Both the position numbers and the translations under genes were made by a program. Below, piece after piece: positions 16,767 to 25,185 of a stretch of 33,621 bases of DNA. Within the stretch, counting starts at the first letter, position 1. Each line of letters starts with the position of its first letter. This DNA comes from Oscillatoriales cyanobacterium M59_W2019_021. Lineage in GTDB: Bacteria > Cyanobacteriota > Cyanobacteriia > Cyanobacteriales > Geitlerinemataceae. The stretch lies in NCBI GenBank assembly GCA_015295945.1, contig DVED01000142.1:1-33621 (forward strand), written 5' to 3'. A model generated the notes under the pieces. That model did not search any database. It had not been told where the DNA came from and saw only the letters and a program-made list of their open reading frames with translations.

Positions 16767-16870
16767 CCGGGCGAACTCCCCAGGCGCAGAGCCTCGATCG
16801 GCGTTCGACCTTTTCACGAGACAAGTGCGTGAGCTGACGGCTGACGGCTATGACGAAGGATAAAACGGCA

Positions 16871-18226
16871 ATGTATCGACTTTTCGATCCCCAACTCAAC
16901 GGTTTCGACGCAGAACCGATCGCCTTTTCCCTGACAACCGGGACAGTTGGGCGATCGAGAGCAGAAACCGCACTGCCCAACCTCGACGCTTGGTTGAGGG
17001 TACAAGCGCTCAATGTCACCCGACACGGGGCGGCGTTGCGTCCGTTTCGGTTCGACGAGTTCGGTACTGGGGAAGCCAGTCCTTCGGGCGCCCATATCGA
17101 GGCAGCCAACGAGACGATCGCCAAATTGCGATCGCACCTGTTGAAAATCTCTCGCCAAATGGGAGTCAGCACGGAAATTGCCTTAGAAAATCCCGATTCC
17201 GATCGACTCCGGCAATTCCTCGCTCGCAAAGACTCCGCCCAAGCCTGGGTTCGCGCCGTCGAAAAAATCTGGGACTTCTACTTCGAGTTATTCGGACAGC
17301 GGCAAACGCGCTTCGGCAACTGGCTGATGGGCGCCGATCGCATTGCCTTAGATTGCTATCAGGTCATCTACATGGGGTTAGGGGTTGCCAAATCCATTCC
17401 CGCACCGGGTCCGTATACCTACATGGAAACGGGTTTTTCCCCCGCTTCCTTCCGTCGGGGTATTCCCTTAAGCCGACTGGAAAAACAGATCAATCCCTTC
17501 CCCCTCATTCAACTGCCCTATCACCGATTGGTCAATCCTTGGACGCTGGGGGCAATTTTACACGAGGTTTCCCACGCCCTGCAAACGGATTTGGGGATGC
17601 GAAAAGCCTTACCCAACGCGATCGCCCGTCGCTTGCTAAAAGCCGGGATCGATCGATCGGTGGCGAAGGTGTGGACGCGGTGGCACAGCGAAATTTGGGC
17701 GGATTTATCCGGGTTACTCCTCGGCGGTCCGGAAATGCTGGGTTCGTTGATGGATATCTGCGCGCGATCGCCCAAATCTAGCTTACACTTCCGAGGCAGC
17801 GATCCCCATCCCACGCCCTATCTCCGCATTTTCATCAACGCGGAACTGCTGCGCCGCATGGGTTTCCCCAAAACCGCCCGCCGTTACCTGCGCCTGTGGC
17901 AGAGCCTCTACCCCGATCCTCGTGCCGGGAACATTCCCTCCCCGATGCTGGCAACGTTTCGATCGGCTTGTCAAATTGTCGTCGATACCGTTTGTTTTAC
18001 GCCCTATGCCGAGTTGGGAAACAAAACCCTGGTGCGGGTTATCGGCTTTCAACCGCAGCACCAACGGGCGATCGCCGAAGCCGGAAAGCGCCTCGCAGCC
18101 GGAAACGATCCGGGGATTATTCCCGAACGGTTTTTAATTGGGGCATCCCGTTGGGCGATGGCACGGCAGTTAGCCGAACCGAGGGCAATTACCGAAAACT
18201 TTTATCGTGCGTTGGCGAAGCGGTGA
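16871..18226 (+). CDS. Putative HExxH zinc metalloprotease, unknown family
   Basis: The 451-residue protein has one clear motif: ILHEVSHALQTD with His231-Glu-Val-Ser-His235, then HSEIWADLSGLLLGG, where Glu274 is a plausible third zinc ligand, the gluzincin pattern. A later DPHPTPYLRI resembles the loop that follows such sites. The first 200 residues are mostly helical and unrecognised. No signal peptide or membrane segment is evident. I prefer ATG at 16871, with GAAGGA 10 nt upstream, over the in-frame ATG at 16850, which has no ribosome site. It lies 104 bp after the charge-block gene. It could mature that protein by cutting its acidic blocks (inference). Protease activity itself rests only on the motif. 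Confidence 0.75.
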   Translation: MYRLFDPQLNGFDAEPIAFSLTTGTVGRSRAETALPNLDAWLRVQALNVTRHGAALRPFRFDEFGTGEASPSGAHIEAANETIAKLRSHLLKISRQMGVSTEIALENPDSDRLRQFLARKDSAQAWVRAVEKIWDFYFELFGQRQTRFGNWLMGADRIALDCYQVIYMGLGVAKSIPAPGPYTYMETGFSPASFRRGIPLSRLEKQINPFPLIQLPYHRLVNPWTLGAILHEVSHALQTDLGMRKALPNAIARRLLKAGIDRSVAKVWTRWHSEIWADLSGLLLGGPEMLGSLMDICARSPKSSLHFRGSDPHPTPYLRIFINAELLRRMGFPKTARRYLRLWQSLYPDPRAGNIPSPMLATFRSACQIVVDTVCFTPYAELGNKTLVRVIGFQPQHQRAIAEAGKRLAAGNDPGIIPERFLIGASRWAMARQLAEPRAITENFYRALAKR

Positions 18227-18327
18227 GGGCAATTCGCGATCGCCTTTTGAATTCAATTTTGGGCTGGCGATCGCGACAAACCGCAACCTAGAAACCCCGC
18301 CAGCCAAATGTGCAAGGAGAAATAACG

Positions 18328-20091
18328 ATGATAACTTTTCGCATTCGCGGTCGAGTCGTCAAGCTCGTAGAAATAACTGAAACCGATGAAAATGGCTCCG
18401 AGCAAACCACACAGATCCCAGAATATGAAGCAAGTCTCCGGATTGAAGTCTGGGACAAAGACGAAAGATTTGACGATCGCCTCGGCAGCGACAAAACGGA
18501 TTCCCAGGGCTATTTTGAGATTCAATTTACCGACGAAGATGTTCGGCAAGAAGATCGAGAATTGGAATGGTTGCCCGATATTTTCTTTCGGGTGTATCGC
18601 GGCAGTCAATTGCTAGGCGATACCCAGGGAGAAGAAGGTCAGCAAATTCTGTGGAATACAGTAATTGATAAATTTAACCCAGAATCGTTGAATCCAAGAC
18701 AACAACTTCGAGTTGGCGAGACGGATTACTATATCCAAGACTTAAACGGTTGGATTATCCCAGAACCGGATCGGGGCGATCGCAAACCCAGTTCTGAAAC
18801 TTCGGACAATGCCTGCAAAGGTCAAGTCGTTGATATTCTACCCACCCTCGATCGCATTTCCCAACTCGGCAGAACGACCGCAGGCACTCCCACCAACCGT
18901 ACGGGCGGATCGCTGCAACAAATTTTCGACAGTGCAGCCCAGCGGGTGTTGGGCAGAACCCTAAGTGCGGACAATATCGCGGCGTTCCGGGCATCCTTGA
19001 GCCAAGCCTTCACCCCCCAAGAAAGCAACGGAAATACCACCTACGTGTGGACTCCAGGCGCTTATACGGTACAAAGCGAACTGGGCGGGGCGCTGACCGG
19101 AGCGCAAGCCAGTTTGTATCATCGCGCCAAAGCTGCCCTCGAGCAAATTATCCCGTTGTTGGATCGGCTTTATGCCCTCGATCCGTCGGCAGACGAGCAG
19201 AATATGGACGCCATTCGGGCGATCGTGCGGACAGAGGCGATCGAGTTAGTCAACGAAATGGGAACTCAGGGCGGGCCCCGCGCTCAGCGTGTCGAAAGTT
19301 TGTTTCAACTGCTCCTGGGGAGTTCCGAAGAGTCGCGACTTCCCGAACAACTCGGCGGACAACTCCAAGACTTGGCAGCCATTTTCGGACTGTCTCGCTC
19401 TCGGATTAATACCGTGGAAGAAGAGCAAAATTACAGCAATTTCTTGATTATTCGAGATTATCTGGTTTCCCTGCGAGGCAGTTGGAATGCGTTTATCGGC
19501 AACTCGGGGGCGGGGGCTTACGTGGGAACGCAACTGGTGTTGCTCTCCCAAGCTTTAGCCGTCGTTGCCGAATCGGTGCAAGAGACGTACCGCATTATGG
19601 AACTGGTGTTCCTCGGACCTGCCGAACGCCAAGCGGTTCAACTGAAGTTCCATCTCGCACGCGCCAACGAAGATGGGTCTTTCCCCTTACCCGACGGCAA
19701 CGATTATACAAATCCCGCGCAACTGACCCCGCCGATGAGCGTGGAAGAGTTACTGTCGTGGGTCGAGGGTTTTGCCACCAAAGAAGGGCCCACCTTAGCG
19801 CGGATGGGCGGCAAATTAGGCGTTGCCAAAGTGCTAGCCCAAACCGCCGATCGCCTGATGGTGTTGGTACAAGCGGCATCCTACGCACCCGTCCAGAATG
19901 CGGCATTCAAGCGTCAGGGGGTCATCTGCGCCCTGCGAGATTTAGCCTTCCAGTTATATGAAGTGAAGCGTTTGGCTCGAGAGTTGATTCCGCCAACGAT
20001 CGGCGATCGCGATGCCGACGACTCCAGGGATATTGTGCGATCGCTACGGGGAGGCGTCGGAAATGATACACAACCCGGATTGTTCGATTAA
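18328..20091 (+). CDS. Protein with transthyretin-like N-terminal domain, unknown C-terminal part
   Basis: The 587-residue product begins with a beta-rich domain (about 1-115): FRIRGRVVKLVE, then LRIEVWDKD, DDRLGSDKTDSQGYFEIQF and DIFFRVYRGSQLLGD, the pattern of transthyretin-like or carboxypeptidase-regulatory beta-sandwiches that mediate binding. Residues about 130-587 are mainly helical, with no motif I recognise. No signal peptide is visible. ATG at 18328 is chosen because AAGGAG (18314-18319) lies 8 nt upstream; the longer GTG at 18310 would contain that site. It follows the metalloprotease by 101 bp. A structural, carrier or receptor-binding role fits the domain but is not shown. Confidence 0.78.
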   Translation: MITFRIRGRVVKLVEITETDENGSEQTTQIPEYEASLRIEVWDKDERFDDRLGSDKTDSQGYFEIQFTDEDVRQEDRELEWLPDIFFRVYRGSQLLGDTQGEEGQQILWNTVIDKFNPESLNPRQQLRVGETDYYIQDLNGWIIPEPDRGDRKPSSETSDNACKGQVVDILPTLDRISQLGRTTAGTPTNRTGGSLQQIFDSAAQRVLGRTLSADNIAAFRASLSQAFTPQESNGNTTYVWTPGAYTVQSELGGALTGAQASLYHRAKAALEQIIPLLDRLYALDPSADEQNMDAIRAIVRTEAIELVNEMGTQGGPRAQRVESLFQLLLGSSEESRLPEQLGGQLQDLAAIFGLSRSRINTVEEEQNYSNFLIIRDYLVSLRGSWNAFIGNSGAGAYVGTQLVLLSQALAVVAESVQETYRIMELVFLGPAERQAVQLKFHLARANEDGSFPLPDGNDYTNPAQLTPPMSVEELLSWVEGFATKEGPTLARMGGKLGVAKVLAQTADRLMVLVQAASYAPVQNAAFKRQGVICALRDLAFQLYEVKRLARELIPPTIGDRDADDSRDIVRSLRGGVGNDTQPGLFD

Positions 20092-20130
20092 AAACCCCAT
20101 CGCTTCATCCATTCAGCCAGGAGATTTGTT

Positions 20131-21255
20131 ATGACCACCGCCGGAGAAAACCGAGAATTTTACGATCGCCTGGGGGCATTTCACGAAAAACTGATCGAAG
20201 ATCTCGCCCCAGAGTTGATCGAAAACCCCCGCCTTGCCGACGCCATCACCGAACGCCTAGAAAGCATCCGCACCCAAACCGAAGCCGATGCCCTCAAAAC
20301 CAAAGCCCCTCCCGATGGTGGATTGGCGGGTTTAGTCGGCATCGGTGCCGAAGCAGCCGGCAATTTAGAGGCAACGCGCTTGCCCCAAGGGGTCGAAGAC
20401 TACGACGAAACCGTAGCCTCCGGGCGCATTTTGGCGATCGCCGATCTCTACTACCTCTACCAGCACGAGCGCATCGGCGTCTTCCGCGTCATGCAGAAGT
20501 TACAGGAACTCTTTAGAGCGGGAACCGTACGATTATCGAGCGGGGAGGGCGCCTACGGACTCTATCGGTTTGATCGCCGCCGCATCCTCCGCTACACCAA
20601 AAAAGAGCGCTTCCAAACCTACCGCCGCGCCCTCGGATACACCACTGCCGCCCCCATGCGCGGCGCCAAACCCAATACCCCATTCCACGGTCAGTTTACC
20701 CAATTTATCGGTGCGGTGGCGGAGTATTGGCGCGATAAACGCATTTCCGACGTGATTCGCGATCGCGCCTACGACCCCAGTTTTGGCAGCGTTGCCACGG
20801 TGCGACGGGCGGGATTGGATTTACGCAACAACCTCAAACACGCCTCCTACGGTCATATCAGCGTTTTTCGCGTGGAGGTGCTGCAACTGCTCGACGAAGC
20901 CTTCCGCATTTTGGGCGCACCGGACGTACTGCGGTTATTTGGGGCAGATAACGCCTGGGATGTCGTCGAAGAAATCATGCGCCGCTACTGCAACCAAGAA
21001 ATCGAAGCCTCCCCGCGCCACCGCATGGCAGTTTCCGGGCGCAATATCATCCGCTGGCTGGCGATCGGACACGTCCTCAAAAGCTCCCAGGCGCAGTTTG
21101 AAGCACTGCTGCAAGAAATTGCCAACGATGCCGAAGAATGGCTCACCAGTGCAGAAACCTTGGGAATTGCCTATCGGGGCGATCGTAAAGCCGTCGTTCC
21201 CATTTCTCCCCGTCGCAATGGTAGTCGGAATTTGAGTAGTGCCGATCGCTTTTAA
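20131..21255 (+). CDS. Conserved-looking protein of unknown function in the five-gene cluster
   Basis: I do not recognise a family for this 374-residue protein. It is Arg-rich and mostly helical, with a Gly/Ala stretch (GGLAGLVGIGAEAAGN, about 64-79) that is too short and polar to be a clear membrane helix. DLYYLYQHERIGVFRVMQKL and VIRDRAYDPSFGSVATVRRA look like ordered core segments. No catalytic motif, signal peptide or repeat is seen. AGGAG (20119-20123) lies 7 nt before the ATG. It follows the transthyretin-like gene by only 39 bp, so both are probably on one transcript. Function can only be approached through its neighbours. Confidence 0.75.
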   Translation: MTTAGENREFYDRLGAFHEKLIEDLAPELIENPRLADAITERLESIRTQTEADALKTKAPPDGGLAGLVGIGAEAAGNLEATRLPQGVEDYDETVASGRILAIADLYYLYQHERIGVFRVMQKLQELFRAGTVRLSSGEGAYGLYRFDRRRILRYTKKERFQTYRRALGYTTAAPMRGAKPNTPFHGQFTQFIGAVAEYWRDKRISDVIRDRAYDPSFGSVATVRRAGLDLRNNLKHASYGHISVFRVEVLQLLDEAFRILGAPDVLRLFGADNAWDVVEEIMRRYCNQEIEASPRHRMAVSGRNIIRWLAIGHVLKSSQAQFEALLQEIANDAEEWLTSAETLGIAYRGDRKAVVPISPRRNGSRNLSSADRF

Positions 21256-21313
21256 AAGCTAAACCCGCCAAACCTTATACGAACACACCTTTGGAAAGGA
21301 AAGAGTACGGAAA

Positions 21314-22816
21314 ATGTTACCCGATCTCCGAAACCTCGATACAGAACTCGAAGAACTCCTAGAGTTCGAGGGTGCTGACCTGGAATTACTGTTAGAAAGC
21401 CCTCTAGAAAATCCCTTCCTCGCTGCCCGAGAATCAGAATTGGAGTGGGAAGAATTAGAAACTCAACCCGAGAGTCCCGCCGAAAATCCTTTCTTGGCAG
21501 AAGGAGAAGCCGGAGCCGAATTTGAAGGAGATTTAACCGCTAACTTTAGTTTGCAGGAGTTTGCCTCTCGAGGCACGCCCGTCCCCTCGCAGTACCGAGC
21601 CAACGTCCGCCGGTTAGCGCAAAACCTCCAGGTTCTCAGGGATCGCCTGGGCGCGCCAATTACCGTGACCTCTGGCTATCGCAGCCCCACCCACAACCAA
21701 CAAGTGAGAGGCGCAACCCGCAGCCAACACCTGCTTGCTAAAGCCGCCGATATTCAAGTCAAAGGCTATACGCCCAGCCAAGTTTACTGCGCGATCGAAA
21801 GCTTGATTCGCCAGGGCAAAATGGTTCAAGGGGGATTGGGAATTTATCGCACCTTCGTTCACTACGACATTCGGGGTTCGAGGGCGCGTTGGAAAGGCAG
21901 CGGTATCTCTGCTTATCCCTCCTGTAATGGCAGTAGTAGCGGCAGTTCGCCCCCCTCAGCAAGTCCGGCATTTGACGTAGCCCGAGCTGTCGTCCGCAAT
22001 CGCGAGTGGGCTCGACGATTGGGGTGGCAAGCCCATTACGACGAGATCGTCCGCCTGCTGCACGATCGACCTTTCACGCCCAACGAAGAAGCATTCGCGG
22101 AGTTGGTCTATCAATGGCAGCGCCAAAATCGCTTGACCCCCGATGGCATTATCGGACCGAATACTTGGGCGAGAATGAAAGCGGCTTTAGGCATCGCTTC
22201 GCCAGGTTCGAGCGGGTCGGGAGGAACGGCAACTGCGTATCCCTACGGTCCGAAGTGGCGATCGCAACGTCCGCCGGGACTGCCCGCCACAGCCCGCACT
22301 GCGAGCCAGAGCGGTGCCGCGTTGCCCGATATCGAACGGGTCGCCCGACAGCACAATTTAGGCGAAACGTTTGTCAAAACTGTCAAGCACTTGGCAACAA
22401 CCGAAAGCGGCGCCATGTATGCCCGTCCAGCTAATATTTTTAACGTTCTTCCCCCTTCCCAACGGGGTGGAAAACCTTACATCAGTGCTTGGGGGGTTTT
22501 CCAATTCAATCGAGATGCTTGGAGAAGCTTGCCCGGTGTGGCTAATACGGCGTTTCCTTGGGAAAGTACGCCCTCCGAAGAAATTACTCGCCCGATTCGC
22601 CGCTATGCAGAACTGTTTGCCGAAGTTCGTCGTGCGGGTGGAACCCCAATTGATGCGGCGCGAGGGATTCGGTTGTGGCATATGCAGCCAAATGGTTTGT
22701 ACAAACCTTATTTGCGTCGGGGCAAACAGTCAGGTTTTTCGGCAGCTTGGCAACAAGTTCCGGCGAAATACCAAGCCCGGATTGATCGCCATTTACGCAA
22801 TGCCGGAATCTTGTAA
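21314..22816 (+). CDS. Multidomain cell-wall hydrolase: M15 peptidase, PG-binding and lysozyme-like domains
   Basis: Residues 1-75 are acidic and low in complexity, with two ENPFL motifs and FEG units recalling the EFED protein upstream. Residues about 78-190 form an M15A-type peptidase: TSGYRSPTHN, then zinc ligands His139 and Asp146 in SQHLLAKAADI and His183 in VHYD. Residues about 220-295 are a peptidoglycan-binding domain (FAELVYQWQRQNRLTPDGII, TWARMKAAL). Residues about 340-500 look lysozyme/transglycosylase-like, with candidate catalytic Glu364 in TTESG and AWGVFQFNRDAW. It could cut both peptide and glycan bonds. There is no Sec signal peptide despite a periplasmic substrate. A purine-rich ribosome site (AAGGAAAGAG) precedes the ATG. 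It is the last gene of the cluster. Confidence 0.83.
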   Translation: MLPDLRNLDTELEELLEFEGADLELLLESPLENPFLAARESELEWEELETQPESPAENPFLAEGEAGAEFEGDLTANFSLQEFASRGTPVPSQYRANVRRLAQNLQVLRDRLGAPITVTSGYRSPTHNQQVRGATRSQHLLAKAADIQVKGYTPSQVYCAIESLIRQGKMVQGGLGIYRTFVHYDIRGSRARWKGSGISAYPSCNGSSSGSSPPSASPAFDVARAVVRNREWARRLGWQAHYDEIVRLLHDRPFTPNEEAFAELVYQWQRQNRLTPDGIIGPNTWARMKAALGIASPGSSGSGGTATAYPYGPKWRSQRPPGLPATARTASQSGAALPDIERVARQHNLGETFVKTVKHLATTESGAMYARPANIFNVLPPSQRGGKPYISAWGVFQFNRDAWRSLPGVANTAFPWESTPSEEITRPIRRYAELFAEVRRAGGTPIDAARGIRLWHMQPNGLYKPYLRRGKQSGFSAAWQQVPAKYQARIDRHLRNAGIL

Positions 22817-22920
22817 ATTTGACAATTTACCCATTCAAAGCAGGCGATCGTCCGGATTTTATCTCTCAATATATGACGCGCGATCGCCTCTCTACTCACA
22901 TCTTGCACCAGCTACGATCG

Positions 22921-23034
22921 CCCGCCTGGGGTTTAAACCCCAGGCTAATAACTCAACTCCATTAAAATGGACTCTTTATCTGTTCGAGTATTATATTTGA
23001 AGACTTGAGCTATTAGCTTGGAACTTAAGTTCCC
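22921..23034. repeat. REP-like composite plus a decayed facing copy
   Basis: The reverse copy (22921-22973) is intact, with a TTTAAA-centred palindrome at 22924-22945 identical in its arms to the one at 6665-6686, and the short TCCATT/AATGGA hairpin. The facing copy (about 22998-23034) keeps CTATTAG and a GGAACTTAAGTTCC core, but its outer arms no longer pair and its short hairpin is broken. It lies between the five-gene cluster and the Uma2 gene. Confidence 0.75.
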
Positions 23035-23077
23035 CTCGTGATTCTGAGTCTTACCGATCGAGGTGCAAGATGTGAGT

Positions 23078-23707
23078 CTACTCGATCTGGCTTCTCACCC
23101 AATTCCGAAACGTTCTAATTAGCTCTAAATAATCGATCGTTCCCACTTGCTGTAAAAATTCACCCATTTTTGAAATCGAGACATTCGGAAAAAACTGACT
23201 TCGCTCTGCATCGATATACGATCGATCGTGCAGTTGCTTAATCGTTAACGCATTATTCCGATAAATCCAGACTTCAGCTACTCCCAAATCTGCATAAACG
23301 TGGAGGCAATTCTCCGAACTGCTGGTAACATCAATTTCTACAACTAAATCCGGTGCGGGATCTTCGGCTAAATCCAGTCGTTTTTTCCCGAAAACGGCAT
23401 CGATATTGCGAATGTAGAAACATTCGTCGGGTTCTGCACCGCTGAGTTCGGGACGCTTGAAAGTCGTCGAACCCAGGGGTTCGATCCGAAGGTCTAACTC
23501 CTCTGCCAAAGTTTCCACAAAACGTCCCATCGTTCTCTTGTAGCGTTCGTGTTCTGGGGAAGGAGCCATAATTTCTAGATTGCCGCGATTGTAAGTGAGG
23601 CGCAAACGCCGATGGCTGAGCTCTTCAAGGAGGGTTTCGTAGGTTTGCCAACTAATCCCCGATAAGTGAAGGATTTCTGTGGGTTGGGTGGGAGCAGTTG
23701 CCATCAT
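23078..23707 (-). CDS. Uma2/DUF820 family putative endonuclease
   Basis: The 209-residue protein belongs to the PD-(D/E)XK-like Uma2 (DUF820) family, which is greatly expanded in cyanobacteria. Motifs are LRLTYNRGNLEIMAPSPEHE at the N-terminus, AEPDECFYI (Asp94), DPAPDLVVEID (Asp120 and Glu124, likely metal ligands) and HVYADLGVAEVWIY. No member's physiological substrate is firmly known. It starts with ATG-ATG at 23707; either is possible. The REP remnant follows its 3' end. Confidence 0.88.
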   Translation of the reverse strand: MMATAPTQPTEILHLSGISWQTYETLLEELSHRRLRLTYNRGNLEIMAPSPEHERYKRTMGRFVETLAEELDLRIEPLGSTTFKRPELSGAEPDECFYIRNIDAVFGKKRLDLAEDPAPDLVVEIDVTSSSENCLHVYADLGVAEVWIYRNNALTIKQLHDRSYIDAERSQFFPNVSISKMGEFLQQVGTIDYLELIRTFRNWVRSQIE

Positions 23708-23848
23708 AATAGGATTCGCTCTAGAGTATTTTTATTTTATCAATTTGGACTCGATCGATCTCGAAGATTACTTCTGAAAATTGTCGATTTGCCAAACAAC
23801 TGAAAGATTCTTTTATACACTGATCGCCCCAACTTCAAAGCGATCGAC

Positions 23849-23968
23849 TCATTTCTGAGACGAATCTTTTTTCCCCGGCAACTTCGTCCCCATCTCCGTC
23901 CAAGCGGATAAAAAGAGATAGCCAATCAGAACGAGAACGCCAATTCCAAACGCAAGTAAGTCGTTCAT
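23849..23968 (-). CDS. Small single-pass membrane protein, 39 residues
   Basis: Reading the reverse strand from ATG at 23968 to TGA at 23851-23849 gives 39 residues: a short MNDLLAF start, one hydrophobic helix (about residues 5-22, FGIGVLVLIGYLFLSAW), then WTEMGTK and a polar, lysine-rich tail. Size and layout match the many small subunits of cyanobacterial thylakoid complexes (photosystems, cytochrome b6f, NDH-1). I cannot identify which; an NDH-1 small subunit such as NdhP is a guess. No Shine-Dalgarno sequence is visible, common for cyanobacterial genes. It overlaps a longer, Arg-rich frame that I consider spurious. Confidence 0.55.
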   Translation of the reverse strand: MNDLLAFGIGVLVLIGYLFLSAWTEMGTKLPGKKDSSQK

Positions 23969-24050
23969 TCTAGGAGTTGCCGGAGTAAGTGGATAAGACT
24001 ACAGAATAGATGAGATGATGAGATAGGAAAGAAAGTAGGGAAGCAAACAG

Positions 24051-24124
24051 TGACCAATAACCAATAACTAATAACCCATAACCAACCTCAAACCCCAAAC
24101 CCCAAACCCCCAACACCAAATGAC
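24051..24124. repeat. Heptameric repeats ending on the Rieske gene start codon
   Basis: Degenerate CCAATAA-type units (24051-24087) pass into AAACCCC, AAACCCC, AAACCCC, CAACACC and AAATGAC in continuous 7-bp phase (24090-24124). The ATG of the Rieske gene at 24120 lies in the last unit. No conventional ribosome site is present. Confidence 0.85.
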
Positions 24125-25088
24125 TAATACTATATTCGATGACTGGCACGTTATCGGCGCCGATCGAGATTTCCCCGCCGGAACGGTTAAATCGGTGCGG
24201 TTGTTGGGACGGGATTTGGTGGCGTGGTGCGGTGCGGACGGACACTTGCGGGTGTGGGACGATCGCTGTCCGCATCGGGGCGCTAAACTGTCGGGAGGCA
24301 AGATCGAGGACAATACCCTTATTTGCCCCTATCACGGCTTAGCGTACGATATCGGGGGACACTGCATCCGCATTCCAGCACATCCCGACCTGTCTCCTCC
24401 GGCGAGAATGCGATCGGTTGCCTATGCTACCCAACCGCGTTACGGGTTGTGGTGGGTGTGTTTGGGGAACCCAGAAGCTGCGGAAATTCCCCCGTTTCCC
24501 GAATGGGACGATCGATCGTATCGAAAATTTCTCTGCGATCCCTACACGTATTGCAGTAGCGGTTTGCGAGCGATCGAGAACTTCCTCGACGTCTCCCATT
24601 TTCCCTTCATTCACGATGGATTTTTGGGCGATCGCCACCATACTACCGTTTCCGACTATCAAGTCAACACCGACGAAATGGGGCTGGAATTGCGCGACGT
24701 GCGCGTTTGGCAACCCGACCCCGACGGTACGGGAAACGGCGGCGAAGTCACCTACAACTACCGCGTTTGGCGTCCCCTGGTTGCTTCCTTCGTCAAACAA
24801 TCCCCCTCTGGTTGCCTCGCCATTTTCTTCGCCGTCACCCCCGTGGAGGAAGAACTGTGTTTGGGGTGGATGTGGATTGCCATGAACTACGGTTGGGACT
24901 TGCCCGAATCCGAACTGCGCCAATTTCAGGATACCGTCGTCCGCCAAGATATCCCCATCGTCGAATCCCAAGTTCCCCGCCGCCTCCCCCTCGATCTCCG
25001 TGCCGAAGTTCACCTGCCGTGCGATCGCGCTTCGATCGCCTATCGACAATGGCTCAGCAGTCTCGGCGTCTGTTTTGGCGCGATTTAA
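24120..25088 (+). CDS. Rieske-type non-haem iron oxygenase, alpha subunit
   Basis: The 322-residue protein has an N-terminal Rieske [2Fe-2S] domain with Cys50-x-His52 in RCPHRGAKLSGG and Cys69-x2-His72 in CPYHGLAYD, 16 residues between the pairs as usual. The mononuclear iron site is ENFLDVSHFPFIHDG, with Asp157, His160 and His165. It is therefore a complete ring-hydroxylating or demethylating oxygenase terminal component, close to VanA/PaO-like single-subunit types. The reductase is not adjacent and the substrate cannot be read from sequence. The start codon lies in a heptameric repeat. A MITE follows 7 bp after the stop. Confidence 0.9.
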   Translation: MTNTIFDDWHVIGADRDFPAGTVKSVRLLGRDLVAWCGADGHLRVWDDRCPHRGAKLSGGKIEDNTLICPYHGLAYDIGGHCIRIPAHPDLSPPARMRSVAYATQPRYGLWWVCLGNPEAAEIPPFPEWDDRSYRKFLCDPYTYCSSGLRAIENFLDVSHFPFIHDGFLGDRHHTTVSDYQVNTDEMGLELRDVRVWQPDPDGTGNGGEVTYNYRVWRPLVASFVKQSPSGCLAIFFAVTPVEEELCLGWMWIAMNYGWDLPESELRQFQDTVVRQDIPIVESQVPRRLPLDLRAEVHLPCDRASIAYRQWLSSLGVCFGAI

Positions 25089-25095
25089 CCTCGAC

Positions 25096-25185
25096 AGGAC
25101 TTACGCAGCCACGCGACTCATGGGGGTGATGGTGCGTTACCCTCCGCGCTTCACACCCTACAGATGAAGGCGTTGCGTAAGTCCT
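25096..25185. mobile_element. 90-bp MITE with perfect 12-bp terminal inverted repeats
   Basis: AGGACTTACGCA (25096-25107) and TGCGTAAGTCCT (25174-25185) are perfect inverted repeats. CTCGA occurs on both sides one base away (25090-25094 and 25187-25191), a possible 5-bp target duplication. The interior has no ORF and carries a GGTGCGTT...CACACCCTAC repeat at 25128-25161, related to those at 6869 and 31977. This inverted-repeat sequence is frequent in cyanobacterial MITEs as I recall. The transposase that moves it is not in the window. Confidence 0.85.

Noticed and set aside
23740-23925. 61-codon Arg-rich frame overlapping the 39-residue membrane protein
   Set aside because: No hydrophobic segment or domain; the composition is that of a shadow frame.
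24339-25049. 236-codon frame opposite the Rieske oxygenase gene
   Set aside because: It is entirely antisense to a gene with intact metal ligands and has no recognisable domain.
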